NCBI GenBank assembly: GCA_946480605.1
Contig: CAMLKW010000010.1
Location: forward strand, 1-43,339
Direction of reading: 5' to 3'
Length of the DNA stretch: 43,339 nt
From: an uncultured Roseateles sp.
GTDB taxonomy: Bacteria > Pseudomonadota > Gammaproteobacteria > Burkholderiales > Burkholderiaceae
Shown here: positions 16,036 through 24,386 of the stretch, in pieces
How positions within the stretch are numbered: position 1 is the first letter of the stretch
Layout of the letters: each line of letters opens with the position of its first letter
Translations under genes and position numbers: made by a program
Notes under the pieces: model-generated
What the model was told of the DNA's origin: nothing
Database searches by the model: none
What the model saw: the letters and a program-made list of their open reading frames with translations, nothing else

Positions 16036-18710
16036 CGGCTCGCCGTGCATTCCTGCAGTGGCTGGGCGCCGCACCGCTGGCCACGCAACTGCCGCTGGCC
16101 GCGCATGCGGCCGAAGGCAAGGGCCATGTGCGCCTGCAAGACGCCCTGGTGCAGCTGCAGTTCGACGAGCAGATGCGCTGCCGCGTCGTCAGCCTTGCGG
16201 CCAAGCAGCCCGTCGCGCTGACGGGCTTCGATGCGAGCGAACACCTGGTCGTCAATGGCAAGCCACTGGCGCGCTTCACGCTGCAGCGGGCCGAACCGGG
16301 CAAGGCGGCCACGCCGTTTGGCGCGGGCCAGGTCTTGCGCCTCGTGGGTCGTTCGACGGATGGCGTCGAGAAACGCGTCACCGTCACGCTGCTGGATGAG
16401 CATCCCGGTGTCGCGCTGCTGGACGTCAGCTACACGAACACGGGCGGCAAGCCGCTGGCCGTGGAGGCCTGGGTCAATGCCGCGCATCGTCTGACCGCTG
16501 CGCCGCGCCATGCGGGCGGCTACTGGACCTACTCAGGTGCCAGCCACGCCGACCGCCGCGACTGGGTGCAGCCCGTCAGGCGCGGCTTCGATCAGCGCAA
16601 CTTCATGGGGATGAATGCGTCGGACTACGGCGGCGGCACGCCCGTCGTGGATGTCTGGCGCCGGGATGTCGGCCTGGCCGTCGGCCATCTGGCCCTTCAA
16701 CCGCAGCTCGTCGCGCTGCCCGTGAAGGCCAGCGGCGACCAGGTCGACATTTCTCTGCGCGGCGACACGCCGCAGACGCTGGCGCCCGGTGCCACGCTGA
16801 CGACGCCGCCCAGCTTCATCGCCGTGCACCGTGGCGACTTCTACGTGCCGCTGGACCGCTACCGCCGCCTGATGGCCGCGCAGGGACTGGTGGCACCCGA
16901 GCCGCCGCAGAGCGCCTACGAGGCGCAGTGGTGCGCCTGGGGCTACGAGCGCGACTTCTCGCTCGACTACGTGCGCGCCACGCTGCCCAAGGTGCAGGAG
17001 CTGGGCTTCAAGTGGGCGGTGCTGGACGACGGCTGGCAGGTCAAGACCGGCGACTGGACGCCCGACCTCGCCAAGTTCCCCAAGGGCGAGGCCGACATGA
17101 AGGCGCTGGTGGCCGACATCCATGCGCGCGGCATGAAGGCCCGGTTGTGGATCGCACCGCTGGCCGTCGCGCCCGGCAGCGACGAGCTGCACAAGCACAC
17201 CGACCTGCTGCTGCTGGACAAGGACGGCGCGGTGCAGGACGTGACCTGGTGGAACAGCTTCTACCTGTGCCCGGCCTACGAGAAGACGCAGGCGCGCCTG
17301 GCCGCGACGATCAAGATGATCATCGGCGACTGGGGCTTCGACGGCCTCAAGGTCGACGGCCAGCACCTGAACGGCGTGGCGCCTTGCTACAACCCCAAGC
17401 ACAAGCATGCGCGGCCGGAGGAGTCGGTCGAGGCCGTGTCCACCTTCTACAAGGTCATGCACGACGTGGCGCATGCGGCCAATCCGGAGGCCGTGGTGGA
17501 GGTCTGCCCCTGCGGCACCAGCTACGCCTTCCACAACATGCCGTTCATGGACCAGGCGCCGTCGTCCGACCCGTTGTCCAGCTGGCAGGTGCGCCACAAG
17601 GGCAAGACGCTGAAGGCGCTGATGGGCCCGTGGTCCGCCTACGCGGGCGACCACGTGGAGCTGAGCACCGGCGGCCAGGACTTCGCGTCCAGCGTCGGCA
17701 TCGGCGCCGTCGTGGCCACCAAGTTCACCTGGCCGGTGGACCCCAAGCCCAAGGACTCCTTCCTGCTGACGCCCGAGCGCGAGGCGCACTGGAAGCAGTG
17801 GGTGGACCTCTACAACAAGCAACGCCTGGCCGAAGGCCGCTACCGCGGCGAGCTGTACGACCTGGGCTTCGACAAGCCCGAGACGCACGTCGTCGAGCGC
17901 AGCGGCGCGTTGCACTACGCGTTCTATGCGGAGCGCTGGGAGGGGCCGGTCACGCTGCGCGGTCTGGGTGCCGGCCGCTGGACGGTGCGCGACTCGCTGA
18001 CCGGCAAGGAACTCGGCAAGGTGACGGCTGACAAGCCCACGCTGCCGGTGCATTTCACGCACAGCCTGCTGATCGAGGCTCAACCTGATGCGCCCGACAC
18101 GCTGCCCATCGCGTTTGCCGGCTCGGTGAAGCAGGTCAGTGCCGACGGCTTCCCGCTGGCTTCGCAATGGGCCGATGCGCCGACCACCTTCTTCCGCCAT
18201 GACTGGCAGGGCAGGGCGCTCACCGGCCCGCAGTCCACCCGCGTGCAGTTGCTGCGCGGCACGGGCCAGCTCTACCTGCGCTTCATCTGCAAGTACGAGG
18301 CGCTGAGCACGTTTGAGCGCGCCGGCTCGGCCACCGACATCTGGCCGCTGTGGGAGCGCGACGTCGTCGAGGTGTTCCTGCAGGCGCCGGAGCGCGCCGG
18401 GCTGAAGAGCTACCGCGAGGTGGAGGTGTCGCCCAACGGCCTGCTGCTGGAGATCGCCGTCGAGGCCTCGGGCAAGAAGCGCGTCGTCGGCGAGAGCCGC
18501 GCGAAGGCGCACATCGATGCCAAGGGCAAGGTCTGGACGGCGGAGCTGGCCGTGCCCATGCGTGGCGCGGAGGATGGCTGGCGACTGAACCTCTTCCGCG
18601 TGGAAGGGCAGGGCGCCGGCCGTGTGTACTCCGCATGGAGCCCGACCAACACCGCCACGCCCGACTTCCACGTCCCCGCCGCCTTCGGCCGCCTGCTGAC
18701 CTCCGCATGA
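16032..18710 (+). CDS. GH36-like alpha-galactosidase/GalNAcase with C-terminal CBM9-like domain, Tat-type signal
   Basis: 892 residues, start overlapping the amidohydrolase stop. The leader MTARRAFLQWLG has the twin-arginine pattern RRxFLxW and ends near AHA (~residue 26). Residues ~30-290 are the N-terminal beta-supersandwich. The barrel (~298-600) carries WAVLDDGWQ and the nucleophile strand FDGLKVDGQ (D442). D513 in SSDPLSSW is the likely acid/base. A small beta domain follows. Residues ~690-890 look like a CBM9/DOMON sugar-binding module (WERDVVEVFLQAPER, YREVEVSPNGLLLEI). GH36 enzymes remove terminal alpha-galactose or alpha-GalNAc. The CBM9-like module may hold chain ends. The ATGA overlaps on both sides couple it to the amidohydrolase and to a GH27 enzyme. 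Exact specificity is open. Confidence 0.85.
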   Translation: MTARRAFLQWLGAAPLATQLPLAAHAAEGKGHVRLQDALVQLQFDEQMRCRVVSLAAKQPVALTGFDASEHLVVNGKPLARFTLQRAEPGKAATPFGAGQVLRLVGRSTDGVEKRVTVTLLDEHPGVALLDVSYTNTGGKPLAVEAWVNAAHRLTAAPRHAGGYWTYSGASHADRRDWVQPVRRGFDQRNFMGMNASDYGGGTPVVDVWRRDVGLAVGHLALQPQLVALPVKASGDQVDISLRGDTPQTLAPGATLTTPPSFIAVHRGDFYVPLDRYRRLMAAQGLVAPEPPQSAYEAQWCAWGYERDFSLDYVRATLPKVQELGFKWAVLDDGWQVKTGDWTPDLAKFPKGEADMKALVADIHARGMKARLWIAPLAVAPGSDELHKHTDLLLLDKDGAVQDVTWWNSFYLCPAYEKTQARLAATIKMIIGDWGFDGLKVDGQHLNGVAPCYNPKHKHARPEESVEAVSTFYKVMHDVAHAANPEAVVEVCPCGTSYAFHNMPFMDQAPSSDPLSSWQVRHKGKTLKALMGPWSAYAGDHVELSTGGQDFASSVGIGAVVATKFTWPVDPKPKDSFLLTPEREAHWKQWVDLYNKQRLAEGRYRGELYDLGFDKPETHVVERSGALHYAFYAERWEGPVTLRGLGAGRWTVRDSLTGKELGKVTADKPTLPVHFTHSLLIEAQPDAPDTLPIAFAGSVKQVSADGFPLASQWADAPTTFFRHDWQGRALTGPQSTRVQLLRGTGQLYLRFICKYEALSTFERAGSATDIWPLWERDVVEVFLQAPERAGLKSYREVEVSPNGLLLEIAVEASGKKRVVGESRAKAHIDAKGKVWTAELAVPMRGAEDGWRLNLFRVEGQGAGRVYSAWSPTNTATPDFHVPAAFGRLLTSA

Positions 18711-20596
18711 AGCTGCTCGCCCTTGCCTCCCTGCTCGCCGCGTTCTCGGCGCAAGCCCAGCAGACGCTGGAAGCCACCGGCCGCTGGCAGCACCAGCCGG
18801 TGGGCCATGCGATGACACCGCCCATGGGCTGGTCGAGCTGGAACGCGTTCCGCGTCGACATCACCGAGAAGAAGGTGATGGACTCGGCCCAGGTCATCGT
18901 CGACTCCGGCCTGGCCGCCGCGGGCTACCGCAGCATCAACATCGACGACGGCTGGTGGCTGAAGCGCCGCACGTCCGACGGCCGGCTGCTGGTGCGCACG
19001 GGGCTGTTTCCCAGTGCCCATGTAGGTGCCGGCAAGGACTCGTCGCTGCGGCCCTTCACCGACCGCATCCACGCGATGGGGCTGAAGGCCGGGATCTACA
19101 CCGACATCGGCCGCAACGCCTGCTCCCAGGCCTATGACGCCGACAGCCCCAACCTGCCCGAGGGCACGCATGCCGAGCGCGAGGTGGGGCTGATGGGCTT
19201 CATGAAGCAGGACGTCGCGCTGTTCTTCGGCGAGTGGAACTTCGACTACCTGAAGGTGGACGGCTGCGGCCTGTCGTCTTACGGCCGCGACCGCCCGCAC
19301 GTGGCCTCGGGCCAGTACCGCGAATACAAGCCGACCATCGTCGAAGGCAGCATCAACCAGTCCGACATCGAGGGCACGAAGAAGCTCTATGCCGGCTTGA
19401 AGCAGGCGCTGCACGAGGTGCGCCCGCGCGGCGACTACACGTTGTCGGTCTGCCTGTGGGGCACCGTCAACGTGCGCTCCTGGGGCCAGGACTACGGCTC
19501 CATGTGGCGCACCAGCCGCGACATTTGGAAGGGCTTCGCCCAGATGGTGCACAACTTCGACACCGTCGCCACACGCGAGTTCTACGCCGGCCCCGGCCGC
19601 TGGAACGACCCCGACATGCTGGAGATCGGCAACGGCGACTTTGGCGACAGCCACCTGCTGGAGGCGCGCACGCACATGGGCCTGTGGGCCATCGCCGCGG
19701 CGCCGCTGATGATAGGCACCGACCTGTCCAAGGCCTCGCCCGCCGTCATCGACATCCTGAAGGCGCCCGAGGTCGTGGCCATCAACCAGGACCCGGCCGG
19801 CCATCAAGGTGTGCTGGCCTACGCCGACAGTGACCGCCAGATCGTCGTGAAGACCTTGGCCGACGGTCGCAAGGCGGTGCTGCTGTTCAACCGCACCGGC
19901 GCACCGGCGAAGTTCACGCTGACCGCCGAGCATCTGAAGATGGATGCCACGACGCCCATCGCGCTGCGCGATGCGTGGGCGCGTGCCGATGCGGGCAGCT
20001 TCACGGGCAAGCGCGAGTTTGAGCTTCAAGCCCGCGAGGCGCTGTTGTTCACCGCCACCGGCAAGCATGTGCTGCCCAAAGGCTACTTCGTGTCCGAGCG
20101 GCCCGGCAGCGTCTACGTTGCCCGAGACGGCATCCGCGCGCTGGAGCAGGACCCCGTCGTCTACCGCGCGCTGGCGTCGTGGTCCACCACCGACAACGGC
20201 GGCACCCGCCCGGCCTATGCCGGCTGGGGCGGCCCGCGCGCCGACTCGACGCCGTATGACCAGGCCCTGAGCGTGCAGCGCCAGGCCTTCCGCCACGGCA
20301 TCGGCGTGCTGGCTGACTCGCGCCTGCAGGTGCGGGTGGCGCCCGGTTCGCAGCGCTTCACGGCCAAGGTCGGCGTGGACGACTCGACGCGCGGCAAGAC
20401 CGCCGGCGTCAGCTTCGAGGTCTGGGGCGACGGCCGCAAGCTCGCCAGCACCGCGCCTCTCAAGTTCAACCAAGCGGCGCGCGAACTCAGCGCCGACCTG
20501 CGCGGCGTGAAGCTGATCGAGCTGATCGCGCGCCAGCACGGGGCCGACACCGCTGGCCCCGTCGTTGTGACCTGGGGCGAAGCGCGCATCGAGTAG
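18707..20596 (+). CDS. Secreted GH27-type alpha-galactosidase with NPCBM-like C-terminal domain
   Basis: 629 residues, ATG at 18707 overlapping the previous stop. Signal peptide MKLLALASLLAAFSAQA. The GH27 barrel has TPPMGWSSWNAF, SINIDDGWW, the nucleophile strand FDYLKVDGCG (D185) and the acid/base segment WRTSRDIW (D272). RWNDPDMLEIGNGDFG follows. A beta domain (~410-480) precedes a C-terminal NPCBM-type domain (~490-629: GIGVLADSRLQV, FTAKVGVDDSTRG, FEVWGDGRKL), a galactose-binding-like fold. The catalytic part differs clearly from the GH27 at 3675, having a long insertion around residues 140-180. Expected activity is removal of terminal alpha-galactose or alpha-N-acetylgalactosamine. It closes a three-gene coupled unit; 150 bases follow before the CBM13 protein. 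Confidence 0.92.
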   Translation: MKLLALASLLAAFSAQAQQTLEATGRWQHQPVGHAMTPPMGWSSWNAFRVDITEKKVMDSAQVIVDSGLAAAGYRSINIDDGWWLKRRTSDGRLLVRTGLFPSAHVGAGKDSSLRPFTDRIHAMGLKAGIYTDIGRNACSQAYDADSPNLPEGTHAEREVGLMGFMKQDVALFFGEWNFDYLKVDGCGLSSYGRDRPHVASGQYREYKPTIVEGSINQSDIEGTKKLYAGLKQALHEVRPRGDYTLSVCLWGTVNVRSWGQDYGSMWRTSRDIWKGFAQMVHNFDTVATREFYAGPGRWNDPDMLEIGNGDFGDSHLLEARTHMGLWAIAAAPLMIGTDLSKASPAVIDILKAPEVVAINQDPAGHQGVLAYADSDRQIVVKTLADGRKAVLLFNRTGAPAKFTLTAEHLKMDATTPIALRDAWARADAGSFTGKREFELQAREALLFTATGKHVLPKGYFVSERPGSVYVARDGIRALEQDPVVYRALASWSTTDNGGTRPAYAGWGGPRADSTPYDQALSVQRQAFRHGIGVLADSRLQVRVAPGSQRFTAKVGVDDSTRGKTAGVSFEVWGDGRKLASTAPLKFNQAARELSADLRGVKLIELIARQHGADTAGPVVVTWGEARIE

Positions 20597-20647
20597 CCGC
20601 TCGCACCCTTCTCCTGCCTCTCGATTGGCGCCGGTCCAGCCGGCGTC

Positions 20648-20675
20648 CAGGCCGCGCTCGCGCTGACGCGGCCTG
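20648..20675. terminator. GC hairpin between GH27-NPCBM and CBM13 genes
   Basis: CAGGCCGCG (20648-20656) pairs with CGCGGCCTG (20667-20675) around a 10-base loop. It lies 51 bases after the GH27 stop. No T-run follows, so it may only attenuate transcription or protect a message end. Confidence 0.35.
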
Positions 20676-20746
20676 AATCACCCAGTCCAGCGCACTGCGT
20701 GTCCACAACTTCGGGCCTGACGCCCGATCTTCTTGAGGAGAACCTG

Positions 20747-22612
20747 ATGCACTCCATGCGTCCCTGCCCCCTGCCGCGCACCCGCAGCGTGGTGAAGCTC
20801 TCGGCCTCGCTTGGCGCGGTGCTGCTGGCCGCCTTGCCTGCCACCGCAACCGCCGTGCCGGTGGTGTCCAACCCGCTGAACGCCTGCCTGGAAGCCAAGG
20901 TCGACACCTGGGACATCCGCCTGGCCGCCTGCAATGCCGGCGCGCTGCAGGACTTCACGCTGACGCCCGTCAGCAGCGGCAGCAGCATCGTCACGATCCG
21001 CAATGCGCAGGCCAATCTGTGCGTGGCCGCCACCGGCACCAGCAACGGCGCCTTCGTCGAACTGGGCACCTGCCAGCCCGCGCAGGCGCGCCAGCGCTTC
21101 CAGACGGTGGCGCTGGCCGGCGGCACGACGTTGCAACTCAAGCTCGCCGCCCACAACCTGTGCCTGACCGCGCCGGCCCAGGTGGGGCAGGTCGGCTTCT
21201 CGGTGACGACCTGCAGCACCAGCAGCACCAGCCAGGCCTGGCGGTTCACGACCTCCGCACCGGCGCCCACGCCCGGCCCGGCGCCGGGACCCGCGCCGGT
21301 GGAGACCAGCTTCACCGCCAGTACCGCCGAGATCACCAACCCCGAGCGCGGCATGTATGTCTGGGCCGCCGACAACCTGCTGCAATGGACGCAGGCCAAT
21401 GCCGACTCGCAGTTCCAGCAGGGCTACCGCGTCGTCTACGCCCCCGTGCGGCTGGATGCCTATGCCAATACGACGCTGCCGGCCAGCGTGCTGACCCAGC
21501 TGACCAACAGCTTCACGATCGCGCGCCGCGCCGGCCTGAAGCTGGTGCCGCGTTTCCTCTACAACTACCCCGAGAACGAGACCGAGTACCAGAACGTGAA
21601 GGACGCGCCGCTGGCGCGCGTGCTGGGCCACATCGACCAGCTCAAGCCGGTGCTGACGGCCAATGCCGACGTCATCGCCTTCCTGCAGGCCGGCTTCATC
21701 GGCGCCTGGGGCGAGTGGCACACCTCGTCCAACAACCTGACCGACAGCGGCCCACGCACGCAGATCCGCGACGCGCTGCTGGCCGCGCTGCCCACCGACC
21801 GCTTCCTGCAGCTGCGCTACCCGGCCTATCTGATGGCCTGGGCGCCCGGCGCGCCCGGTTGGCGCGATGGTTCCGCCGCGTCGCGCATTGGCGCGCACAA
21901 CGACTGCTTCCTGGCTTCGGCCACCGATGTGGGCACCTACAGCGAGAACGCCAGCGAGCGCACCAACGAGCGCAACTACATCGCGTCGCTGTCGCGCGTG
22001 GCGCCTTTCGGCGGCGAGACCTGCAACCCGGCCGACGAGGAGAACCCCACGCCGCGCACCAGCTGCACCGACATCCTGAACGAGGGCCGGCAGTTCAACC
22101 TGACCTACCTGAACGACAGCTACTACCGCGACATCTTCCATGTGCGCTGGGAGCAGCAGGGCTGCATGGCCGAGGTCAAGCGCAGCATGGGCTACCGCTT
22201 CGAGTACACGACGCTGCGCCACAGCGACGCGGTGACGGCGGGACAGTCGGGCACGCTGCTGCTGACGGTGCACAACCGCGGCTGGGCGCGCGCCTTCAAC
22301 CCGCGCGCGGTGCAGCTGCTGCTCAAGCACAAGACCAGCGGCGCCGTCGTGCGCCTCGCGCTGCCGACGGCGGACCCGCGCACCTGGCTGCCCAACACGA
22401 CCACCACCGTGTCGGCCGGCTTCACCGTGCCGTCGGGCACGCCGACGGGCGCCTACGACGTGTTGCTCGCGCTGCCCGACGGTGCCGCCTCGCTGGCCGG
22501 TGACGTGCGCTACAGCGTGCGCCCCGCCAACGCCGACAGCAGCGCCAAGGCCCAGGCCTGGGACGCCACGCTGGGCGCCTTCCGCGCGGGCACCACGCTC
22601 ACCGTCCGTTGA
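20747..22612 (+). CDS. Secreted CBM13 (ricin-B-like) - DUF4874 - DUF4832 protein
   Basis: 621 residues. The ATG at 20747 follows GAGGAG (20735-20740) with 6-base spacing. A signal peptide ends around ATATA (~residue 36). Residues ~40-168 look like a ricin-B/CBM13 lectin: repeated N-x-CL-x-A segments (NACLEA, NLCVAA, NLCLTA) and a closing SQAWRF. A Pro/Ala linker spans ~170-186. Next comes a DUF4874 region (~190-345), with the ITNPERGMYVWA start and LQAGFIGAWGEWHTSS. The C-terminal DUF4832 (~350-610) includes LRYPAYLMAW, AHNDCFLAS and a final beta-sandwich. DUF4874 looks like a TIM barrel with an acidic GEW segment, so a glycosidase is plausible but undemonstrated. It is followed 22 bases later by two GH135-like genes, suggesting the same polymer substrate. 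Confidence 0.85.
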   Translation: MHSMRPCPLPRTRSVVKLSASLGAVLLAALPATATAVPVVSNPLNACLEAKVDTWDIRLAACNAGALQDFTLTPVSSGSSIVTIRNAQANLCVAATGTSNGAFVELGTCQPAQARQRFQTVALAGGTTLQLKLAAHNLCLTAPAQVGQVGFSVTTCSTSSTSQAWRFTTSAPAPTPGPAPGPAPVETSFTASTAEITNPERGMYVWAADNLLQWTQANADSQFQQGYRVVYAPVRLDAYANTTLPASVLTQLTNSFTIARRAGLKLVPRFLYNYPENETEYQNVKDAPLARVLGHIDQLKPVLTANADVIAFLQAGFIGAWGEWHTSSNNLTDSGPRTQIRDALLAALPTDRFLQLRYPAYLMAWAPGAPGWRDGSAASRIGAHNDCFLASATDVGTYSENASERTNERNYIASLSRVAPFGGETCNPADEENPTPRTSCTDILNEGRQFNLTYLNDSYYRDIFHVRWEQQGCMAEVKRSMGYRFEYTTLRHSDAVTAGQSGTLLLTVHNRGWARAFNPRAVQLLLKHKTSGAVVRLALPTADPRTWLPNTTTTVSAGFTVPSGTPTGAYDVLLALPDGAASLAGDVRYSVRPANADSSAKAQAWDATLGAFRAGTTLTVR

Positions 22613-22634
22613 AGAACCCATCCAGGAGAAACGC

Positions 22635-23507
22635 ATGTCCAACGTTCGACTGAAGCTCGCCGCCGCAAGCCTGCTGGGCCTGGGCGCCACGCTGACCGCC
22701 GCGGCCCCCACCGGCTTCGGCATGGTGGCCTACTGGGGCGAGACCGCCAGCACCTATGGCGGCCAGATTCCCAGCGGCGCCTACGTCGTCATCAACCCCA
22801 ACAGCGGCGCCACCGGCCTGAACGCCAGCCAGGTGACGAACTGGAAGGCCGTCATCGCCAACATCCGCGCACAAGGCGGCAAGGTGCTGGGCTATGTGGC
22901 CACCGGCTACGACTACAACACCGCCGACGAGCTGGGCCGCTACAACGCGATCAACGCCAACCTGAGCGCCTACAAGACCGCGCTGGGCGGCGTGGACGGC
23001 TTCTTCTTCGACGAGGCCGCGTTCGACGACGCCGCGTTGAGCGACACGCAGAAGTGCAATGGCACCGCGCCGAAGTTCAGCGCCGTGCGCGCCAAGATGG
23101 CCGCCACGGGCACCAGCGGCACCGTGGTGTGGAACACCGGCTGGCCGGGTGCCAGCAGCTGCTTCGTCAGCGCGGCCAGCTATGGCGAGCACATCGTCAT
23201 GTACGAGGCCCGCTACAGCGACTACGTGGCGGCGGCCAGCTGGCTCAACGGCGGCGTGCAGAACCTCGCCACGTCGCTGGGCGTGAAGACCTGGCTGCTG
23301 CTGCATTCCGCCACGCAGGCCGAGATGCGCGCGACGCTGCAGGGCACGGCGGCCAACTACGTCTACGTGACCAGCATGACCTACAACCCCAGCCTGCCCT
23401 GGGGCGGCCCGATCTGGAACTACACGCCCACCTACTGGGGCAACAACGGCCTGTCGGGTTCGGAGCGCTGGTGCCTGAACAGCCTGAAGACCGGCGGCAA
23501 CTGCTGA
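22635..23507 (+). CDS. Secreted spherulin-4/GH135-like protein A
   Basis: 290 residues, ATG at 22635 with AGGAG at 22624-22628. Signal peptide MSNVRLKLAAASLLGLGATL, cleaved near AAA (~residue 25). The rest is one spherulation-specific family-4 (alpha/beta) barrel: GMVAYWGE, GAYVVINPNSG, VLGYVATGYDYN, then the acidic pair in GFFFDEAAF (D126, E127) and a third acid in VMYEARYSDY (E191). These sit where the GH135 enzyme Sph3 of Aspergillus has its conserved Asp-Glu pair and distant Glu. Sph3 hydrolyses alpha-1,4-GalNAc in galactosaminogalactan. A similar activity on an exogenous Gal/GalNAc polymer is my inference. The gene lies between the CBM13 protein and a second family member, with short gaps, in one transcript. 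Confidence 0.85.
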   Translation: MSNVRLKLAAASLLGLGATLTAAAPTGFGMVAYWGETASTYGGQIPSGAYVVINPNSGATGLNASQVTNWKAVIANIRAQGGKVLGYVATGYDYNTADELGRYNAINANLSAYKTALGGVDGFFFDEAAFDDAALSDTQKCNGTAPKFSAVRAKMAATGTSGTVVWNTGWPGASSCFVSAASYGEHIVMYEARYSDYVAAASWLNGGVQNLATSLGVKTWLLLHSATQAEMRATLQGTAANYVYVTSMTYNPSLPWGGPIWNYTPTYWGNNGLSGSERWCLNSLKTGGNC

Positions 23508-23519
23508 AGGAGCGCCCAC

Positions 23520-24386
23520 ATGAAGCGTTTGAAGACTCTCATCGCGACGCTGGCCCTTGCCGCCGCGTCGCCCTTCGCATCGGCCGTCGAGCTCATCGTG
23601 CCGGCCTATTTCTACCCTTCGTGGATGCCGTCGCTGAACGAGTGGCACCAGCTCAGCTGGGCCGCCCAGCAGGGCGCGCAGGTCACTGCGATCATGAACC
23701 CGTGGAATGGCCCGGGCACATCGTTCAACAGCGACTACGCGGCGTCCATCAACGACCTGCGCGCGGCCGGTGGCAAGGTCATCGGCTACGTCTACACCTG
23801 CTACGGCATCAACCTGTGCACGTCCGAGGTGCTGCCCACACGCAGCACCGCCGACGTGGTGGCCGATGCGCAGAAGTACGCCGACTGGTACGGCGTGGAC
23901 GGCGTCTTCCTCGACGAGATGGCCACGCAGCCCGGCGCGCTGCCGTTCTATCAGACGGTCAGCAATGCGTTGAAGGCCGCGCATCCGGGCTGGGAGATCG
24001 TCGGCAACCCGGGCGTCACGCCCACGGCCGGCTACAACGCGTTGGCGAACACGCTGATGAGCTTCGAAGGCTCGTACACCGACTTCGTCAACGGCCCTTT
24101 CCTCGCCGGCCTGACCAACGCCGCCGGCACCGGGGCCATCGTGCACACGGTGATGACCGAGGCGCAGATGCATGAGGTGATGGGCCTCGCGAAGCAGCAC
24201 GGCCTGGGCGCGATCTACATCACCGACGGCACGATGGCCAGCGGCAACCCCTACTTGCACTTGCCCAGTTACTGGCAGGCCGAGGTGCTGGCCGCCATGG
24301 CGCCGGTGCCGGAGGCCAGCCAGGTCGCCATGCTGGGCATGGGCCTGGGCTTGCTGGCCTTGGTGCGGCGTCGACGTTCAGCCTAG
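23520..24386 (+). CDS. Spherulin-4/GH135-like protein B with PEP-CTERM-like tail
   Basis: 288 residues, ATG at 23520, 12 bases after the previous stop, with AAGGAG at 23507-23512. Signal peptide ends near ASA (~residue 22). The barrel has LIVPAYFYPSW, VTAIMNPWNGPG, VIGYVYTCYG, the acidic pair in GVFLDEMA (D132, E133) and E183 in MSFEGSYTDF, the same triad as protein A. Residues 263-288 are a PEP-CTERM-like sorting signal with VPEA in place of VPEP, one hydrophobic helix and a final RRRR cluster, which suggests surface or envelope anchoring by exosortase. Protein A lacks this tail, so one enzyme is probably released and the other retained. The two are divergent paralogues. The stop overlaps the convergent DUF2878 stop region. 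Confidence 0.85.
   Translation: MKRLKTLIATLALAAASPFASAVELIVPAYFYPSWMPSLNEWHQLSWAAQQGAQVTAIMNPWNGPGTSFNSDYAASINDLRAAGGKVIGYVYTCYGINLCTSEVLPTRSTADVVADAQKYADWYGVDGVFLDEMATQPGALPFYQTVSNALKAAHPGWEIVGNPGVTPTAGYNALANTLMSFEGSYTDFVNGPFLAGLTNAAGTGAIVHTVMTEAQMHEVMGLAKQHGLGAIYITDGTMASGNPYLHLPSYWQAEVLAAMAPVPEASQVAMLGMGLGLLALVRRRRSA

Noticed and set aside
22635..24386. GH114 (endo-alpha-1,4-polygalactosaminidase) as the family of the paired barrels
   Set aside because: GH114 is a related idea with a similar substrate, but the GxxGxFFDE and (F/Y)E motif spacing fits the spherulin-4/GH135 group better. A profile search would decide.
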